From: Anagrus nilaparvatae
Taxonomy: Eukaryota > Arthropoda > Insecta > Hymenoptera > Mymaridae
Direction of reading: 5' to 3'
DNA length: 64,000 nucleotides
Assembly: GCA_022575985.1 (NCBI GenBank)
Contig: JAKSXM010000014.1
Location: forward strand, 5,580,001-5,644,000
The translations under genes were made by a program, and so were the position numbers. Below, one piece after another: positions 22,149-34,789 of this stretch (position 1 is the first letter of the stretch; every line of letters begins with the position of its first letter). Below the pieces are notes generated by a model. The model made no database searches. It had not been told where the DNA came from and worked only from the letters and a program-made list of their open reading frames with translations.

Positions 22149-22690
22149 ACAACCCCTCCTCTCCGCCTTAGGTGTGGGCCGGGACCAAAGGTCTCTGCGA
22201 GATGGGCTCGTAGAGATAAAGATGTAAATCTACTTGATTCAGCGTATAAACTGCATGATATTGCTTATTACGAGAAATTGGATTTAGAAACTCGACATAG
22301 GGCCGCTAAATAATTGATTTAAGCAGCGAAGGAGAGGATATGAGCAAAGGACGCAAGTCTCAGCGAAAAACTCGCTGTCTCTGGTGTTACCTCGATAATC
22401 GGAGCAAAAAAATTCTTAAGCATGGGAATGCGAAAAAAAATGAGCAAGAAGCAAGCAAAAAACCGAAACTTGGACGAGGATTTCTTTTGCCTGCTATTTA
22501 TGGAACTGTAAGTGGTGTAACCTTATATAAAACGATACGCGATATGATAAAAAAAGCACGGTAAGGGCTTGCATCTCAAACCGTACAAGAAATATGCAGG
22601 CAGTGGTATAAAACCCAAGAAAAATAAGAAACAAAAAATAAAGGAAACGGGAATCAGAAAAAAAAAAGATACAGACCAAATGCATGAAAA
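22149..22690 (+). pseudogene. Broken phospholipase A2-like virion-type gene (Maverick/adintovirus-like remnant)
   Basis: One frame from about 22160 has a CGPG calcium-loop motif, then about 25 residues on the catalytic helix motif LLDSAYKLHDIAYYE (HDxxY), then LETRHRA. This is the layout of the secreted/parvoviral-type phospholipase A2-like domain found in insect Maverick/Polinton and adintovirus-type elements. Three in-frame stops follow within about 20 codons. A shifted frame then gives GFLLPAIYGTVSGVTLY (about 22480-22530) and, after another shift, GKGLHLKPYKKYAGSG (22564-22612), like the small basic adenovirus-core-like peptide of those elements. No other gene of such an element is visible nearby. 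Confidence 0.6.
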
Positions 22691-22699
22691 AAAAAAATT

Positions 22700-24470
22700 T
22701 ACCTTCTTTAAAGGGTCCCACGACCGATGAGATCTAAAATGATGGTTTATCCAAAAGGATAATGGTAAATAATAAGTAACAAATACATAATAGTTTATAT
22801 TTGATATATATTTATTAAGATATATATTCATTTGTGATATTTATACCACTGCCGTGTACAACAGACTGATGTGTCTGTCGTTATGTAAGCATTGGGTGCT
22901 GACGCAGGTTGACCGTTGTCTAACTCAATTTACACTTTTACTAAAATTCACACGTATTATCCAATTTCTAACATTCTCATACTTCACAAGCTGAAAAAAC
23001 GCTTATTAAAAATAGCAAGATTCGAAAATTATATTTAAAAAATTAAATTTAAATGAAAAAGAATGAGAGAAATATGGGTATAAATACAATATTAATTTAT
23101 AAAATGCTGATTAGAACTAATACAAAATTAATTTGCTTTCTACACAAATTAATTAATAATAAATTATACAATTCAAAAAAAATATTTAAATATAATTACA
23201 ATAAATAAATAAAATCTGTATTTATCTGTTTGAAATAGGAAAAAAAAAAAATTAACGAAAGGTTTGAAATAAAGAATATGACGTCTATTCAATGAAATTT
23301 TAACTTTACTAAAAAATTTCAATGTTTAAATTATATGAGTTGAAGTAATTATAGAAAAGGATATCGTTATTGGAATAAATGAATAACTCTTTAATATTTT
23401 AACTTTACTGTGCACAGTTTATTATAAAAAAAAATGTATCTCTTTTCTCACACACACACTTATAAAAAAGATTATCATTTGAGTAACGAAGAAAACGCAT
23501 GTACTTATAAATTGAAATGTCTATTAATTTTAGTTTTAAATAACACTATCGAAATATTAAAAATATGAGAATAAATGTAGAATTTTGGAGAAATAAATGC
23601 TAACTTAAATGACTGATAAAAAACTATTAATTATATTAGAAAAAACGATAAAAGGCAAAATGTCTGATACGCAAGCGATGCAGCTACTACCGCGTGCGTG
23701 TAAAGACTGAAAGGAGCATAAAGAAGAGAAGAGAAATTCGAAAGAAGGGCATGCGTGTTCTTCGTTGCTCTCTCACTTACACTTATACATACAACACACA
23801 TACATTATTTACAAAATTTATAATAAATATTAAAATGATTTAAATATAATTGAATATTCTAATAAAGAATCTAGTTGAATTAAAAATATTAAACAAAATA
23901 ATAAATAAAATTATAGTTTGAAAACCTTTACAAAATTAATCTACAATAATACACATAAATACATAAAAACGAAAACGCGGTAAAAAAAAATACAAATTTG
24001 AATTTATTTAGATTGAACATTATCAATTTGCACAAAATTTGAATTATTATCACAGCTTAGTAAGTATCACACAATATAATTTACTTTCTACATAAATTAT
24101 AAATAAAGAGTTTTTATATAATTTAAAGTCATGCATTAAAATTTTGATTATTATTGAATAAAAAAAAACACTATAAATCTTTGGTAAGCAGAATAGGTGA
24201 TAATTAAAATCTTTATATAAGCATTATGTAATAATGTTATATGGTTAATTATTTACCGTTTCCCTCCCCACTAATAAAAAAAAATTATAAATGCTAAATT
24301 CTATCACTTGCGACATGGATTCAAACTATGTGTAATTTTAAGGGAAATCAGAATTAAAAATGAATACGGTTCAACAAATTACAAATTACTAGTATTTTTG
24401 CAAATAATAATACACAAATTTTAAATTGAATCACTTAAGCTAGAATTTAATATTGATAAATAAAAATTTA
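22700..24470. other. A+T-rich intergenic DNA
   Basis: Mostly A/T runs with a (CA)n tract at about 23450. A less biased patch lies at 23655-23790 (GATACGCAAGCGATGCAGC and GAGAAGAGAAATTCG). Nothing codes; I see no LTR pair or TIR pair. Confidence 0.4.
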
Positions 24471-24477
24471 AATTTTC

Positions 24478-26097
24478 TTGGACTCTCCTTATCTCCTCAA
24501 AAAACTTTATTTGTACATTTTAATAAAAAAAAATATATTACCTGGAATAACCAGTATTGAAGTAGATAATCTCGAAGATAAAACAAGTGAAAATGTGCGT
24601 TTTTTGGGCATTATGTTTGATTATAAATTATCATTCAATACACATGTAAATCATGTTAAAAAAAGGTGTCTCAAAGCCGTAAACATAGTAAAATACTTAT
24701 GTGGTACATGGTGGGGATCCCCTCCTGATACACTAATAACATTTTATAAGAGTTTCGTGCGATCAATTATAGAATATTGCTCCTTTATATATTTTCCAAA
24801 AACTAAAGTTTTAATAGATAAACTATAAAGAACTCAATATACAGCTATAAGAAATATAATGGGATATAGAATAACCGCCCCTTTAAGCATACTATTAGCA
24901 GAAAGCAAATTTATTACTGTAAAAGATCGCTCAAGGCTCTTATGCAATCGTTATCTTCGTAAAGCTATCTCCAACATAAGTAGTGCATCATACAGCACAA
25001 TTAATAATTACATTTTCAATCATTCTAGCAAAAATAAAAACAAACGCAAAAGAATAATTGAGCATTGTATAAAAGAATTAACTCCTTACATTTCTGTAAT
25101 AAAAAAAATAAAAAAGATAAATTGCTACTGTTATAATTATAAATATTCTTTTGCTTACATAGAAGTTAATTATGAATTTGTAAATTTTATTAAAAAATGT
25201 AAAAATAAAGATTATGAATTAACTTTTAAAACAAATTATTACAGAGCAAAAAGCTTATAATAGTTTTACTGATGGTAGTAAAATTAAAAATAATAGATCA
25301 GTAGGGTATGCTGCTGTGTGTCCTGAACTGGGTATAAGAATTTCTAGAGCCATGCCTAAGGAATCTTCCATTTTCTCAGCCCAATGTGCTGCGATATTCG
25401 AGGCCTTAGATATTGCTTTGAGAAATCCTAATGATAACTTTTGAATTTTCTCTGATTCCTATAGTGCATTGCAAAGTTTTAATAATAATAATTATAATAT
25501 AAAAAGTCATATTATTTATAAAATTATTAAAAAATTTAGTGAAATAAGTGAAAATAAACCTAAAGGTAAAATAAACTTTCACTGGATTCCAGCACACATG
25601 GGAATCAGAGAAAACGAAGAAGCAGACACGCTAGCAAAAAACGCTACAAAATTTGTTTTTAAAAATATAAATAATGTTCCATATAGTGATTTATTCGAAA
25701 AATTTAAACTGCTACTACACAAACATGTAACCAAATAAGAGAACTATGTACCACAACAGGCAAAGAATATTTCAATTTATACAATTCGCAATGCCGTACA
25801 CCATATTTTTTTAATATTAGAGATTTTATAGTCGCTAACAGAATTAGATCTAATCATTATAATTTAGCAGTACAGAGTCAACGTTGTAAATAGTGCTAAT
25901 TGTTCAAGCCTTTATGGTCATCAAGACATCAATCATGTTGTCTGGCAATGCTAACTGTATAATAAAGACGATGATGTTTATTATTTCATAGTTATATATA
26001 TAAATCATATGAGCGTAACAAACTTATTTATGTAAAGTACTGCAAATAATCACCATTCTGTAAGATTAAAATGCTTAATAAAAAAAAAAAAAAAAAA
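24478..26097 (+). pseudogene. I-like LINE, 3' half with RNase H and poly(A) tail
   Basis: A 5'-truncated non-LTR retrotransposon. Frame 24478-24828 carries the end of the RT/thumb (VRFLGIMFDYKLSFNTHV at about residues 39-56). After a stop, 24859-25260 continues the connector region. A frameshift at about 25252 leads into an RNase H domain with all four acidic positions visible: FTDGSK, FEAL, FSDS and EADTLAK. It has one internal stop at 25442-25444 and WIPAHMGI before the last motif. Downstream are a decayed CxxC/HxxxC knuckle, AATAAA and an 18-base A tail (26080-26097). RNase H in a LINE points to the I group. Not active. Confidence 0.8.
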
Positions 26098-27949
26098 TAT
26101 TGATTAATTTATACACACATTACATAATATTATAATAAAATATTTTAAATTAATTTTGCAGTTTAAAGGACACAAAAAATTCGAAATTCGTGACCTTAGT
26201 AACGATTAAAATAAAATATATAGTATTTTTTAACGTAATAACTTTTTAAATAGCAATAATGAACATAATTCTTGAGGAATTATCGGTCATTTGCCTGATA
26301 CGATCAATATTTTAATTTTAAATAGAGTTCTAATAGCGAAAACCTAAAATAGCAGGGTTTTGGGCACTAAGTACAGGGTTTTGGACATAAAATTTATGGG
26401 GTTTTGAACACCATTCTTAAAACTATCTACATAATACATTTTTTAAAAATAATAATCAGAAAAATTATAAACAATCGGTATATAATAGCATTTAATTAAT
26501 TTTTAATTAATTTTTAAATAATTTTTAAATAAAAATAGAACTATTTATATAAAAATGTTTAATTATTATTAATTATTACCAATTTTTAATCAATTATAAA
26601 AGTTCATGCTACTAACGACATGTCGAGTATAGGTGAACATAAGAAAATATTTTATTTAAAATTTTTATTTATTCTAATTAATTGTAAATATATAAAAAAA
26701 GGGAACAAGAGAAAAAGAAACCTAGTCGGAGTAGTGAGAGTTCTTCTCGCTAACCGACATCACTGCATTAACAATTGGGATACAGCAGCAATAAATTTTT
26801 AATTTCATTCGAAATTTAATTTTATGTAATAATTTTTAATATTTGCTACTAGATTGAACAACATTTAACAATTATTTACTTTTAAGAATAGAGACATTAC
26901 CTTTATCTTTAACAAAATAATCAAATGTTCAAAACTAAAATCCGTTTATGCTGTTTTAGACATTCAAATAAAATACATGTCCAAAACCACATTTTTAAGT
27001 ATATTTAAGATGGGTTCTTAGACATCTTAATTAAACGCATAAAAAAGGAAGAAAATGATTTTTTTTGTTATAAATTTAATGTTTGATGATTACTTTATCA
27101 AATAAATGCAAAAAAGTTGTTATTGTTAAAAAAATATAAACAAAATATCAATTTTACGTATCTCGTATTCTTAGTATTTATGTTAAAAAACAATACCATA
27201 TCAAGTAGTCTATTTTGATTCAAGGTTTTATTATTATAAATAATTAATAAGTTTCAAAAAAACTAAATAGAGAAGAAAGTAACCGTTTCAAAAATATTTT
27301 TTTTAAAATTATATATCTTTTAACTTATTTCTATCTTAGTTATTTGGTAAAATAACGCTTGGTGTTCAAAATCGCATTGATGTCCACCACCCCATCCTTG
27401 ACCCTAATGAGTGTTTTATTTACAACTAAAAATTTTTATTTGGAAACTTTAGTTGCATGATAATCAGAAAAAAATAAACACCCAATAAATGAGTTTTTGA
27501 GTTCATTTCACCCACTATGAAAAATTTAATGAGATAGTCAAAAGAAAAAATTTTAAAATTAATGAAATATACACTACAAAAAGCAAGTTTAATTTACATT
27601 TAATGAGAAGATGAATAAATAAATTACTAACAATTACTAACATTGATTTGAAATGAGATAAAAATTACAACAATTTACTTATATTTTGCTTTGCCGCCGC
27701 ACTAAAATTGACCAATAAAGGCCGGCTAAATAATGGCTGGTCTAATTGGCAAGTGCGCTTAAGAGCCGAGGTTATACGGTGCTTTAAGTGTCTTGATTTT
27801 GGCCACAACCTGTGGTCATGCACGTAAAAAAAATATAAGACAAACTGAACGTATTGCGTTACTGAAATATGATTAGTATTGTAAGTTGTTGAATGGAAAG
27901 ATTAAACGTTGAATTGTCAAATAAAAACATTAGACCAACAAATACTTTG
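26098..27949. other. A+T-rich intergenic DNA
   Basis: No gene supported. A short G/T-rich phrase, GGGTTTTGGGC or GGGTTTTGGAC, is repeated three times at about 26352-26410. The 60-residue frame at 26620-26802 has no recognisable feature. Confidence 0.4.
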
Positions 27950-30338
27950 TTGATTCAAGCAAAATTAAAATCGGCTTTGGTGAATCGATCCCTGACGTCA
28001 CTTTCGCCTCAGCCGGCTTGGCAGGTAGAGTGGGCGGTTGGAGGGTGATGGATGGAGCCAATGGCAGCGACCAGAATTGCATCACCTTCAAAGTGAGTGA
28101 TAGGGTCGCTAATAGGCCCCCGTACAAAAAGCACCCACTAGGCTGGAATATGTCAAAGATGGACGAGGACAGATTTGTGGAATATCTTCGTGAAGAGTCC
28201 TCGTCTATCCCAGCCTGGCATGGAGGACCGACCTCCCCGGGAGAGGCAGTGACTCTTAAGTCAGAAGAAGCGTGTACTGGTGGAATAAAAAAATTGCGGA
28301 GCTTAGGCGGGTCTGTCATGGGGCACGCAGAAGACGGCAAAGAGCGCATGGCCACCCAGAGCTGGCTACGCGCTCTGAAGAGTACAAGGAAGCCAAGCAT
28401 AGGCTGGCGAAAGCCAGCCGCCTAAGCAAGGCGCGCTGTTTTCGGTCGCTAAGAGATGATATAAACAGCGACCCGTGGGGCCTGGAATATAAGGTTGTCA
28501 TGGGCAAACTTAAGTCCGGCTGTGACAACACGATGGATGAAGCAGCGGCCAAAAGAATAGCGGACGCTCTCTTTCCGGATTATCCAAACCAACAACACCT
28601 GGCTTTGGATGTCCCGAGGGAGCAAGTCCCGCTATTTAGGCGAAGATGCTTCAGGCAATTAGGTCAATGAAAAATGGGAAAGCGCCAGGATCAGACGGAA
28701 TACCCCCGGAAGCCCTTAAGGCGGCTGCCAAGGTAATCCCTGGTCTCCTCCTTGGCATGTTTAATGCGTGCCTTGTGGCAGGCGTCTTTCCAAGGGCTCT
28801 GATAAGCAAGGGAAAGGGTGAACCAGGATCTCCATCATCTTACAGACCGCTGTGTATGTTAAATACCATTGGTAAGGTGATGGAGAGCATGGTCAGAGGA
28901 AGATTGCGGCAGGTAATTAGGGAAGCGGGTGACCTTAGTGACGACGAACACGGTTTTCGTGAGGGGCGTTCAACGATCGGTGCCATCGAGCAGGTCGTGA
29001 AGGTGGTTCTGAGGGCCAGACAAGTGCGGTCGGATATTAAACCGGGCGTCCTGCTTGTCGAGTTGGATGTGAAAAACGCATTCAACTCGGCTAAGTGGGA
29101 CGATATGTTGCACTCCCTCTAGCAGGCATTCAGAGTTCCAGATTATCTGAGAAATATACTCAGATATTACCTCCGGGACCGAAACCTGCGCTGGGACACG
29201 CTCGATGGCACAGCTTTGATGACGGAGGTAATCCCCTTATGATCCAGACCAAACCATCGGTCAAATATTTGGGGGTCTTCTTAGATAACAAGCTAACCTA
29301 CAATAGACAATTCCAGCATGCCTGTGAAAAAGCTGGACAGGTGATGAAGTCCCCATCATGGCTGATGACGAACATCGGTGGTCCCAGATTAGGGAAGAGG
29401 GGGCTTTTGATGACGACAGTCAACTCCATCTTGCTTTACGGTGCAGAGGTGTGGGCGGACAATGTCCGCATAAAAAAGTACTGCAAGAAACTAAAGGCAG
29501 TACAGAAGCAGGGGATACTTCGAATCGCTTTCTCGTACAAGAATATATCATAGTTAGCGATCCAGGTAGTGGTTTGAGTGATTCCCATCGATCTGCTTGC
29601 CTTGGAAAGGCAGGCGATCTTGAACCGTAAGGAAGAAGAGCGCGACGTAGTTTTCGCTTTCGCGCTCGCTCCCGCACAATGGAATGTTGGAAGTATAGGT
29701 GAAATGGTGACCCGAGGGGACGTTGGACGCACCGCCTTATGTTCGACTTGGAAAGCTGGATGAACCGTGATCATGGGGAGGTAGACTTCTACCTCACACA
29801 GTTCCTAACTGGTCACGGTTATTTCCGCGATATGCTTTTCAAGGCGCAAGGTGACATTTCCGGAATGCTTGCATTGCCCGGGCGAGCCAGATACCGCTGA
29901 GCACACCTTTTTTGGGTGTCCTAGCTTTGCTGAGGGGCGACCGCCCTTCGACGAATGGAGGCCAGAAGGAGTCGTGCCGGAAATGCTGCGCAGTACCGTG
30001 AACTGGTACAGTGTGGTAGAGTACGTGCGGGCGACACTGATTAAAAAAAAGGAGGAAGGTTTTCTCTCGTAGGAAACTCTCCTCCTTTATTGACAGGATA
30101 TGGCGAAGAAATGCTTTGGCTGCATTTTTTCTGGACCGAAGTAATTCCTAAACAGGGAGTCCCAGTCCGGATTCTATGATATTGTCATAAATGCAGGAGG
30201 GTGGAGAGTTTAGTTGGTATTACCTTATATTTGAGGTTGAGTCCCACATAACCATACAGTACGCGGTGTATGGCATGCGTAAAAGCATTCTCCTCGTCCT
30301 ACAGAAAAGGCCCCTTCTCTGAAGAAAAAAAAAAAAAC
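27950..30338 (+). pseudogene. R1-clade LINE, internally deleted (copy C)
   Basis: Contains the end of the APE endonuclease (SDQNCI, where the usual SDH histidine is replaced by Q), a linker, and RT blocks in the frame 28646-29122. Those blocks include KNGKAPGSDGIPPE, SYRPLCMLNTIGKVME and the A block VELDVKNAFNSAKW. The sequence then jumps near 29220 straight to the thumb (VKYLGVFLDNKLTYN), so the RT B, C (YADD) and D blocks are deleted. After further frameshifts it carries a CCHC-like knuckle (CLHCPGEPDTAEHTFFGC, 29859-29912) and a C-terminal tail ending at 30072. The 3' UTR ends in a 13-A tail near 30326. Dead, and non-autonomous. Confidence 0.85.
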
Positions 30339-30869
30339 TTAAATTTTGCTTTAATATTAAATAAATTCCAAGATAAAATAAAATTATTAAATGTAATTTA
30401 AATAAATAGTGTCAATTACTTAATAATTTAAAATAATAATGAAATTTATAAAAATATGCATCAACACATATTAACATTTGAATATAATAAACTATTGCAA
30501 TGTCTACATTATAAAATTCAACATTGCAATGTTTAAATTGAAAAGATATGTCAATACAAAAACGTATTCAAAAGACCAAGTTATTTTTTATTATTGCCAT
30601 GATTACATTGTAAAAACATGTAAACACAAAAATGAATTTAAGTATTTAAATATAATAAAATATCTTAATGTTTAAATAACCACACAAATCCACACAACGA
30701 AATTTCCTACTTTGATTTTGAAAAATTAAACAAAGATTTAGGTTACATAATGAAATTAATAAATAAGAAATTTTTTTAAGAAAAAATTTTAAACATGCTA
30801 GTAGTATGAAAAAAAGAAAAGATATAAAATTGTCACACACAGAATGCATTTAGAGAGGTCGGTCCTAGC
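30339..30869. other. A+T-rich intergenic DNA
   Basis: No gene or repeat that I can support. Confidence 0.4.
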
Positions 30870-31095
30870 TTATAAATTGAAATATTACAAATTACAATAC
30901 GAGATATCGAGATATTTCAATTTCTTTTTAAAATTTTTAAAAATTTTATCAAGTTCAAAATGACTGAAAATTAAAAATCACATTTTTTTCATTTTGACAC
31001 CGGTTTCATGCCTATTGGTTCGGCGGTTTTTGAGTGATGCGGGTACAGACAGACAGACAAACAAATAAATTTTAAAACATATATGAGTAATTCTT
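30870..31095 (-). mobile_element. Helitron fragment, 5' part
   Basis: On the minus strand it reads AAAATTTATTTGTTTGTCTG, then ACCGCCGAACCAATAGGCAT and AAACCGGTGTCAAAATGA. This is the subterminal sequence of the complete Helitrons at 45813-47009 and 51370-52304. No 3' terminus is present. Confidence 0.65.
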
Positions 31096-32268
31096 AGTGA
31101 AACTTTACTAATGGAAAGGTAAAAGTGAGGGATTTGAAAAAAACTAATTGGATTGGGTTTGGTATACGTTCGTAAGATACCATACCAAATTTTAAGGTTT
31201 TAGGTTCAAAGGGTACAAAATGGCGGCTATTTTTCGGTCTTATATGGTTTTTAAAAAAAATCATTTTTAAAAAAAAACAATTTTCGATTTCATTTTTTCT
31301 TCCCTCTGAATAAAGCTGAAAAATGGTTTTCTTGACTATGTTTTATGTAAAATTTCCCGCTGAATCCGAATCTGCCACCAGTTTTTCAAAAAAAAGCCAA
31401 GGAAAACCGGAAACTTGGAAAAACTCAGAAAACTCATTTTTTTTCAAACGCAGATTTTTCATACAGTCGTAACTTTTTTTTTTTCCTAACCGATCTTAAA
31501 ATTTTTGTTTTTGTATGTACTTTTTAATAAAAAAAAATTTTAGCGAGTATTTGCCTTTTAAGTACTTAAAAATCCATTTCAATATTTCCCATTTTCACGA
31601 AATTTTCCATTTTCAATTTTCCGGATTTCCTTGTCACCTAATGAAAATTTTGACCAAATTTTCGGATTCCTCGAGAAATTTTACTAAAGACCCCCTTTTT
31701 TGAAAAGTTTTGGATGTTTCCATAACGCTATGGAAATAAAAGAAATAACAAAATACTGAATAACTACAAAATACGACAATGTTATAAAATAGGGTTTTTT
31801 CGTAATCTTTAATTCAAAGCTGCAACCTCGGCAGTTAACCAAAATACTTCCAATTGGTCTCATTTTTTTCGTATAAATGTTACCTTTCAATTCTTGTACA
31901 CCGCAATTTTTTTTAATTAATTCTCTTACGGCGATACTCAATAAACCAAACGCTTATTCTTACCCCAAAATGACCAATTTTTAAATTGCTGCCAAAATTC
32001 TAATTTTTGATAGAAATGAGTTCTGTAGGCCTTGAAAATTTTCTACAAGCACTAAGTTTCCAAAAAAATTTTATTCGTCTTTTTTCTTTAAATATTTTCT
32101 AAGATATCCCCTTTTTAAAGATAAAGATTAAAATTGACTTTTTTTTAAAACCCCTAAAAATGGGACTCAGATTTTAAATTATCATATCTGCGAAACAAAT
32201 AACTATAAAAAAACGAGTAAAAATTTTTTGGAAACTTAGTACTTGTAGAAAATTTTCAAGGCCTACAG
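31096..32268. repeat. Degenerate repeat region, left side of a palindromic unit
   Basis: Low-complexity sequence with an inverted pair near its right end: GGCCTTGAAAATTTTCTACA at about 32028 and its complement at about 32242-32264. The complement is cut by the 903-bp TIR element, and its continuation (AGAACCCATTTCT) resumes at 33172. No coding sequence. Confidence 0.5.
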
Positions 32269-33171
32269 CCCGATCAGGAATCGAAACACGGCGTTAGCGA
32301 GTACCTTTATAGTTTAGCCATGTTAACTACCTAGTTTCTCGCATGGTAACGTGGCGCGATATTAGCTAGGCCCTACCTTGGCGAAAGCGAGTTGCAAGAA
32401 AATTTACCCCCACTTTTTCTTCAACGTGCAAATAAAAACAATGTTTGAGTTATAACAGGTTATAAACTGTGTATTAAACACTTATATTATTTAATTAATA
32501 AAATGTTTTGCATTTAATAATAAAATATTAAGTTTTAAAAATTGATAAATGAAATTTTAAATATTAAAATATAAATTTATATCCATTAAAAAATTTTAAA
32601 AAGGCGAAAAAAGATAATTGTAATTTACTTTGAATAATTTTTTCTATACTATTTCTCCTAAAATAATAAAAAGATTTTCTTTTTAAAATATTTACTTCTT
32701 AATTTTTTAGATAATAATAATTTTTTAGATAATAATAATATATGATACTGAAAAACGATTACATACTAAACTATTTTATAGTAAAAATCTATAATAATAA
32801 ATTGATTTTTAGAAACCAGAAAGTTATATAGTTTTCAGTAAATGGTTAAATATAAATAAAAAATCGTATTGTAAATATTAATATATTAATTGTACTGTGT
32901 AAATATTAATAAAAATATTCAATAAATTATTTTAACTTTATGATAATAACATAAGCTCTTTGTAATAACAGTGTAAAATTATTAGTAGCAGACGAAATAA
33001 AAAAAAAATAATAATTCTGGCGCGTGCGCTGTAACCTAAACGAGGCAAACTCGGTAGAATCTAGCTAACGCCGCGCCACGTTCCTATATTGGTTCCGCGC
33101 TTAAACCACGCTTTAAACTATAAAGGCACTCGCTTACTAGCGATGCAAGCCGCGCTAGATTTCCGATCGGG
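32269..33171. mobile_element. 903-bp TIR element with CCCGATC ends
   Basis: The ends are inverted: left CCCGATCAGGAATCG, right ending GATTTCCGATCGGG. Subterminal similarity extends about 120 bp (TACCTTTATAGTTTA and GTGGCGCG on both sides). It is flanked by AG on each side (32267-32268 and 33172-33173). The palindromic partner at about 32017-32030 shows the unbroken sequence with one AG, so a 2-bp duplication is plausible. The interior is A+T-rich and non-coding. Confidence 0.7.
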
Positions 33172-33189
33172 AGAACCCATTTCTGAGGG

Positions 33190-34060
33190 GGTTTTTTGGG
33201 TCACAAAATTCAAAAATAATTTCAGATTTGCAATTTGAGGCATTTCTAGGAGCGAACTTGCATTTTTTTCACCCCTTTTGCCCCAAAAGTATTTAATTTT
33301 TTAAGAGGACTTGTTTTCAAGTTTAAAATGCGTATATGAGTTTTTTGGGTTACAGAAATCAAAAATAATATCAGCTTTGCAATTGAAGCCATTTGGGGGG
33401 GAGGGTAAATTTGTTCTTTTTTCATCCCTTTTACCCCCAAAATATGTAATTCTTTAAAAGCACCGTTTTTTCCTACTTTAAAATGTCTATATGGGGTTTT
33501 TGAGTCACAGAATACAAAAATGATATCAGAATGGCAATTAAAAGTATTGCTAGGGGTTAATTCGTCACTGTTCACCTCTTTTACCGCCAAAATATACATT
33601 TCTTTAAAAGCACTGCTTTTTTCCAAGTTTAAAATGTGTAAATTTGTTTTGTCGGTCAAATAAACTCAAAAAAGATATCAGAATTACAATCTAAGCCATT
33701 TCTGAGGGTCAGATTTGAATTCTGTGACCCAAAATACCCATATAGGCATTTTAAATTTGAATAAAAGTCTTCTTAAAGAATTACATATTTTGGGGGTAAA
33801 AGTGGTGAAAAAAGAGCAAATTAACCCCAGAAATGCCTTGAATTGAAATTCTGGCATTATTTTCGATTTCTGTCACCCAAAGAACCCATATACGCATTTT
33901 AGATTTGGGAAAAAGTGCTTTTAATGAATGACATATTTTGGGGATAAAAGGGGTGAAAAAAAGGCAAACTGACCTCCCCCCCCAAATGGATTAAATTGTA
34001 ATTCTGATATTATTTTTCAATTCTGTGACCCGCAAACCCCATATAAGCATTTTATATAGC
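33190..34060. repeat. Inverted pair of ~150-bp tandem arrays
   Basis: Rightward units (33190-33690) carry TTTTGGGTCACA...CAAAAAT and CCCTTTTRCCCC...AAA. From about 33710 the same unit runs in the opposite orientation (TTCTGTGACCCAAAATACCC, TTTTGGGGGTAAAAG). The whole is a palindrome centred near 33700. A 137-residue minus-strand frame here repeats every ~50 residues only because the unit is about 150 bp; I do not regard it as a gene. Confidence 0.75.
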
Positions 34061-34780
34061 GAGATTTTGTATACAAAAAGTAACTGTGTTATTATTTAAA
34101 ACATAACTTTTCCGAAATATACTTCAATAAGTACTAAAAATTTTAACTTTTTTCGTTATAAATTAACATTTTTGCATCAAATTTCTTAAAAAATCATTTA
34201 TTTAATTCATTCTAATTTAATAACTGCTAGTTGACCTTAATATTCGTGATCAGCGACCTAAAAAACCCTTATTAATGGATTCTTAAAGGGCTAGAGCAAG
34301 CGTAGCAAAAACACTCCTTTTAGGGGTGTTTTTGGCTAATTTAAGGGTGAAGGGATACTTTTTCATAAAAAAACCTCAATATTTGTAATCAGCGACCCAA
34401 AAAAACCCTTGCAGACCAAATCTTAGAGGGCTAGAAAAAATGTTCATAGGCGTTAGCCAAACCACCCATTTATTTGAATTGACCGTTATTAACATAAAAT
34501 ATGCAATTTTAAACGGCAAAATATCTTTAGAGGTGAAAATTGAAAAAAAAAATTAAAATACAGACTACTCAGAATAAAGAATAAAAAATATGGCTGTTTA
34601 AAATAAATACTGCTCATGATACTGGCCAAAAACTAAGAATGTCTTTAAAAAAAACATGATTTGGCCAAAGTTTATCAGCCCAAAACATCAAAAAGAATTA
34701 TCCGATATGGCTAAAAATTACTAGACATATTTAGGAATATTTGTTCTAATTTTCCGCCGAAGGATTTTTTTTCCAAGCAC
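34061..34780. repeat. Fragments of the GCGACCC foldback repeat family
   Basis: ATCAGCGACCTAAAAAACCC at about 34249 and ATCAGCGACCCAAAAAAACC at about 34388 are separated by a small palindrome (ACTCCTTTTAGGGGTGTTTT). These phrases match parts of the 5.2-kb foldback element and the 61.5-kb foldback. No terminal boundaries are visible. Confidence 0.5.
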
Positions 34781-34789
34781 CACTATTCA

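Noticed and set aside
33246..33659. 137-residue minus-strand frame with ~50-residue internal repeats
   Set aside because: The periodicity equals the ~150-bp unit of a non-coding palindromic array, and the opposite arm does not keep the frame.
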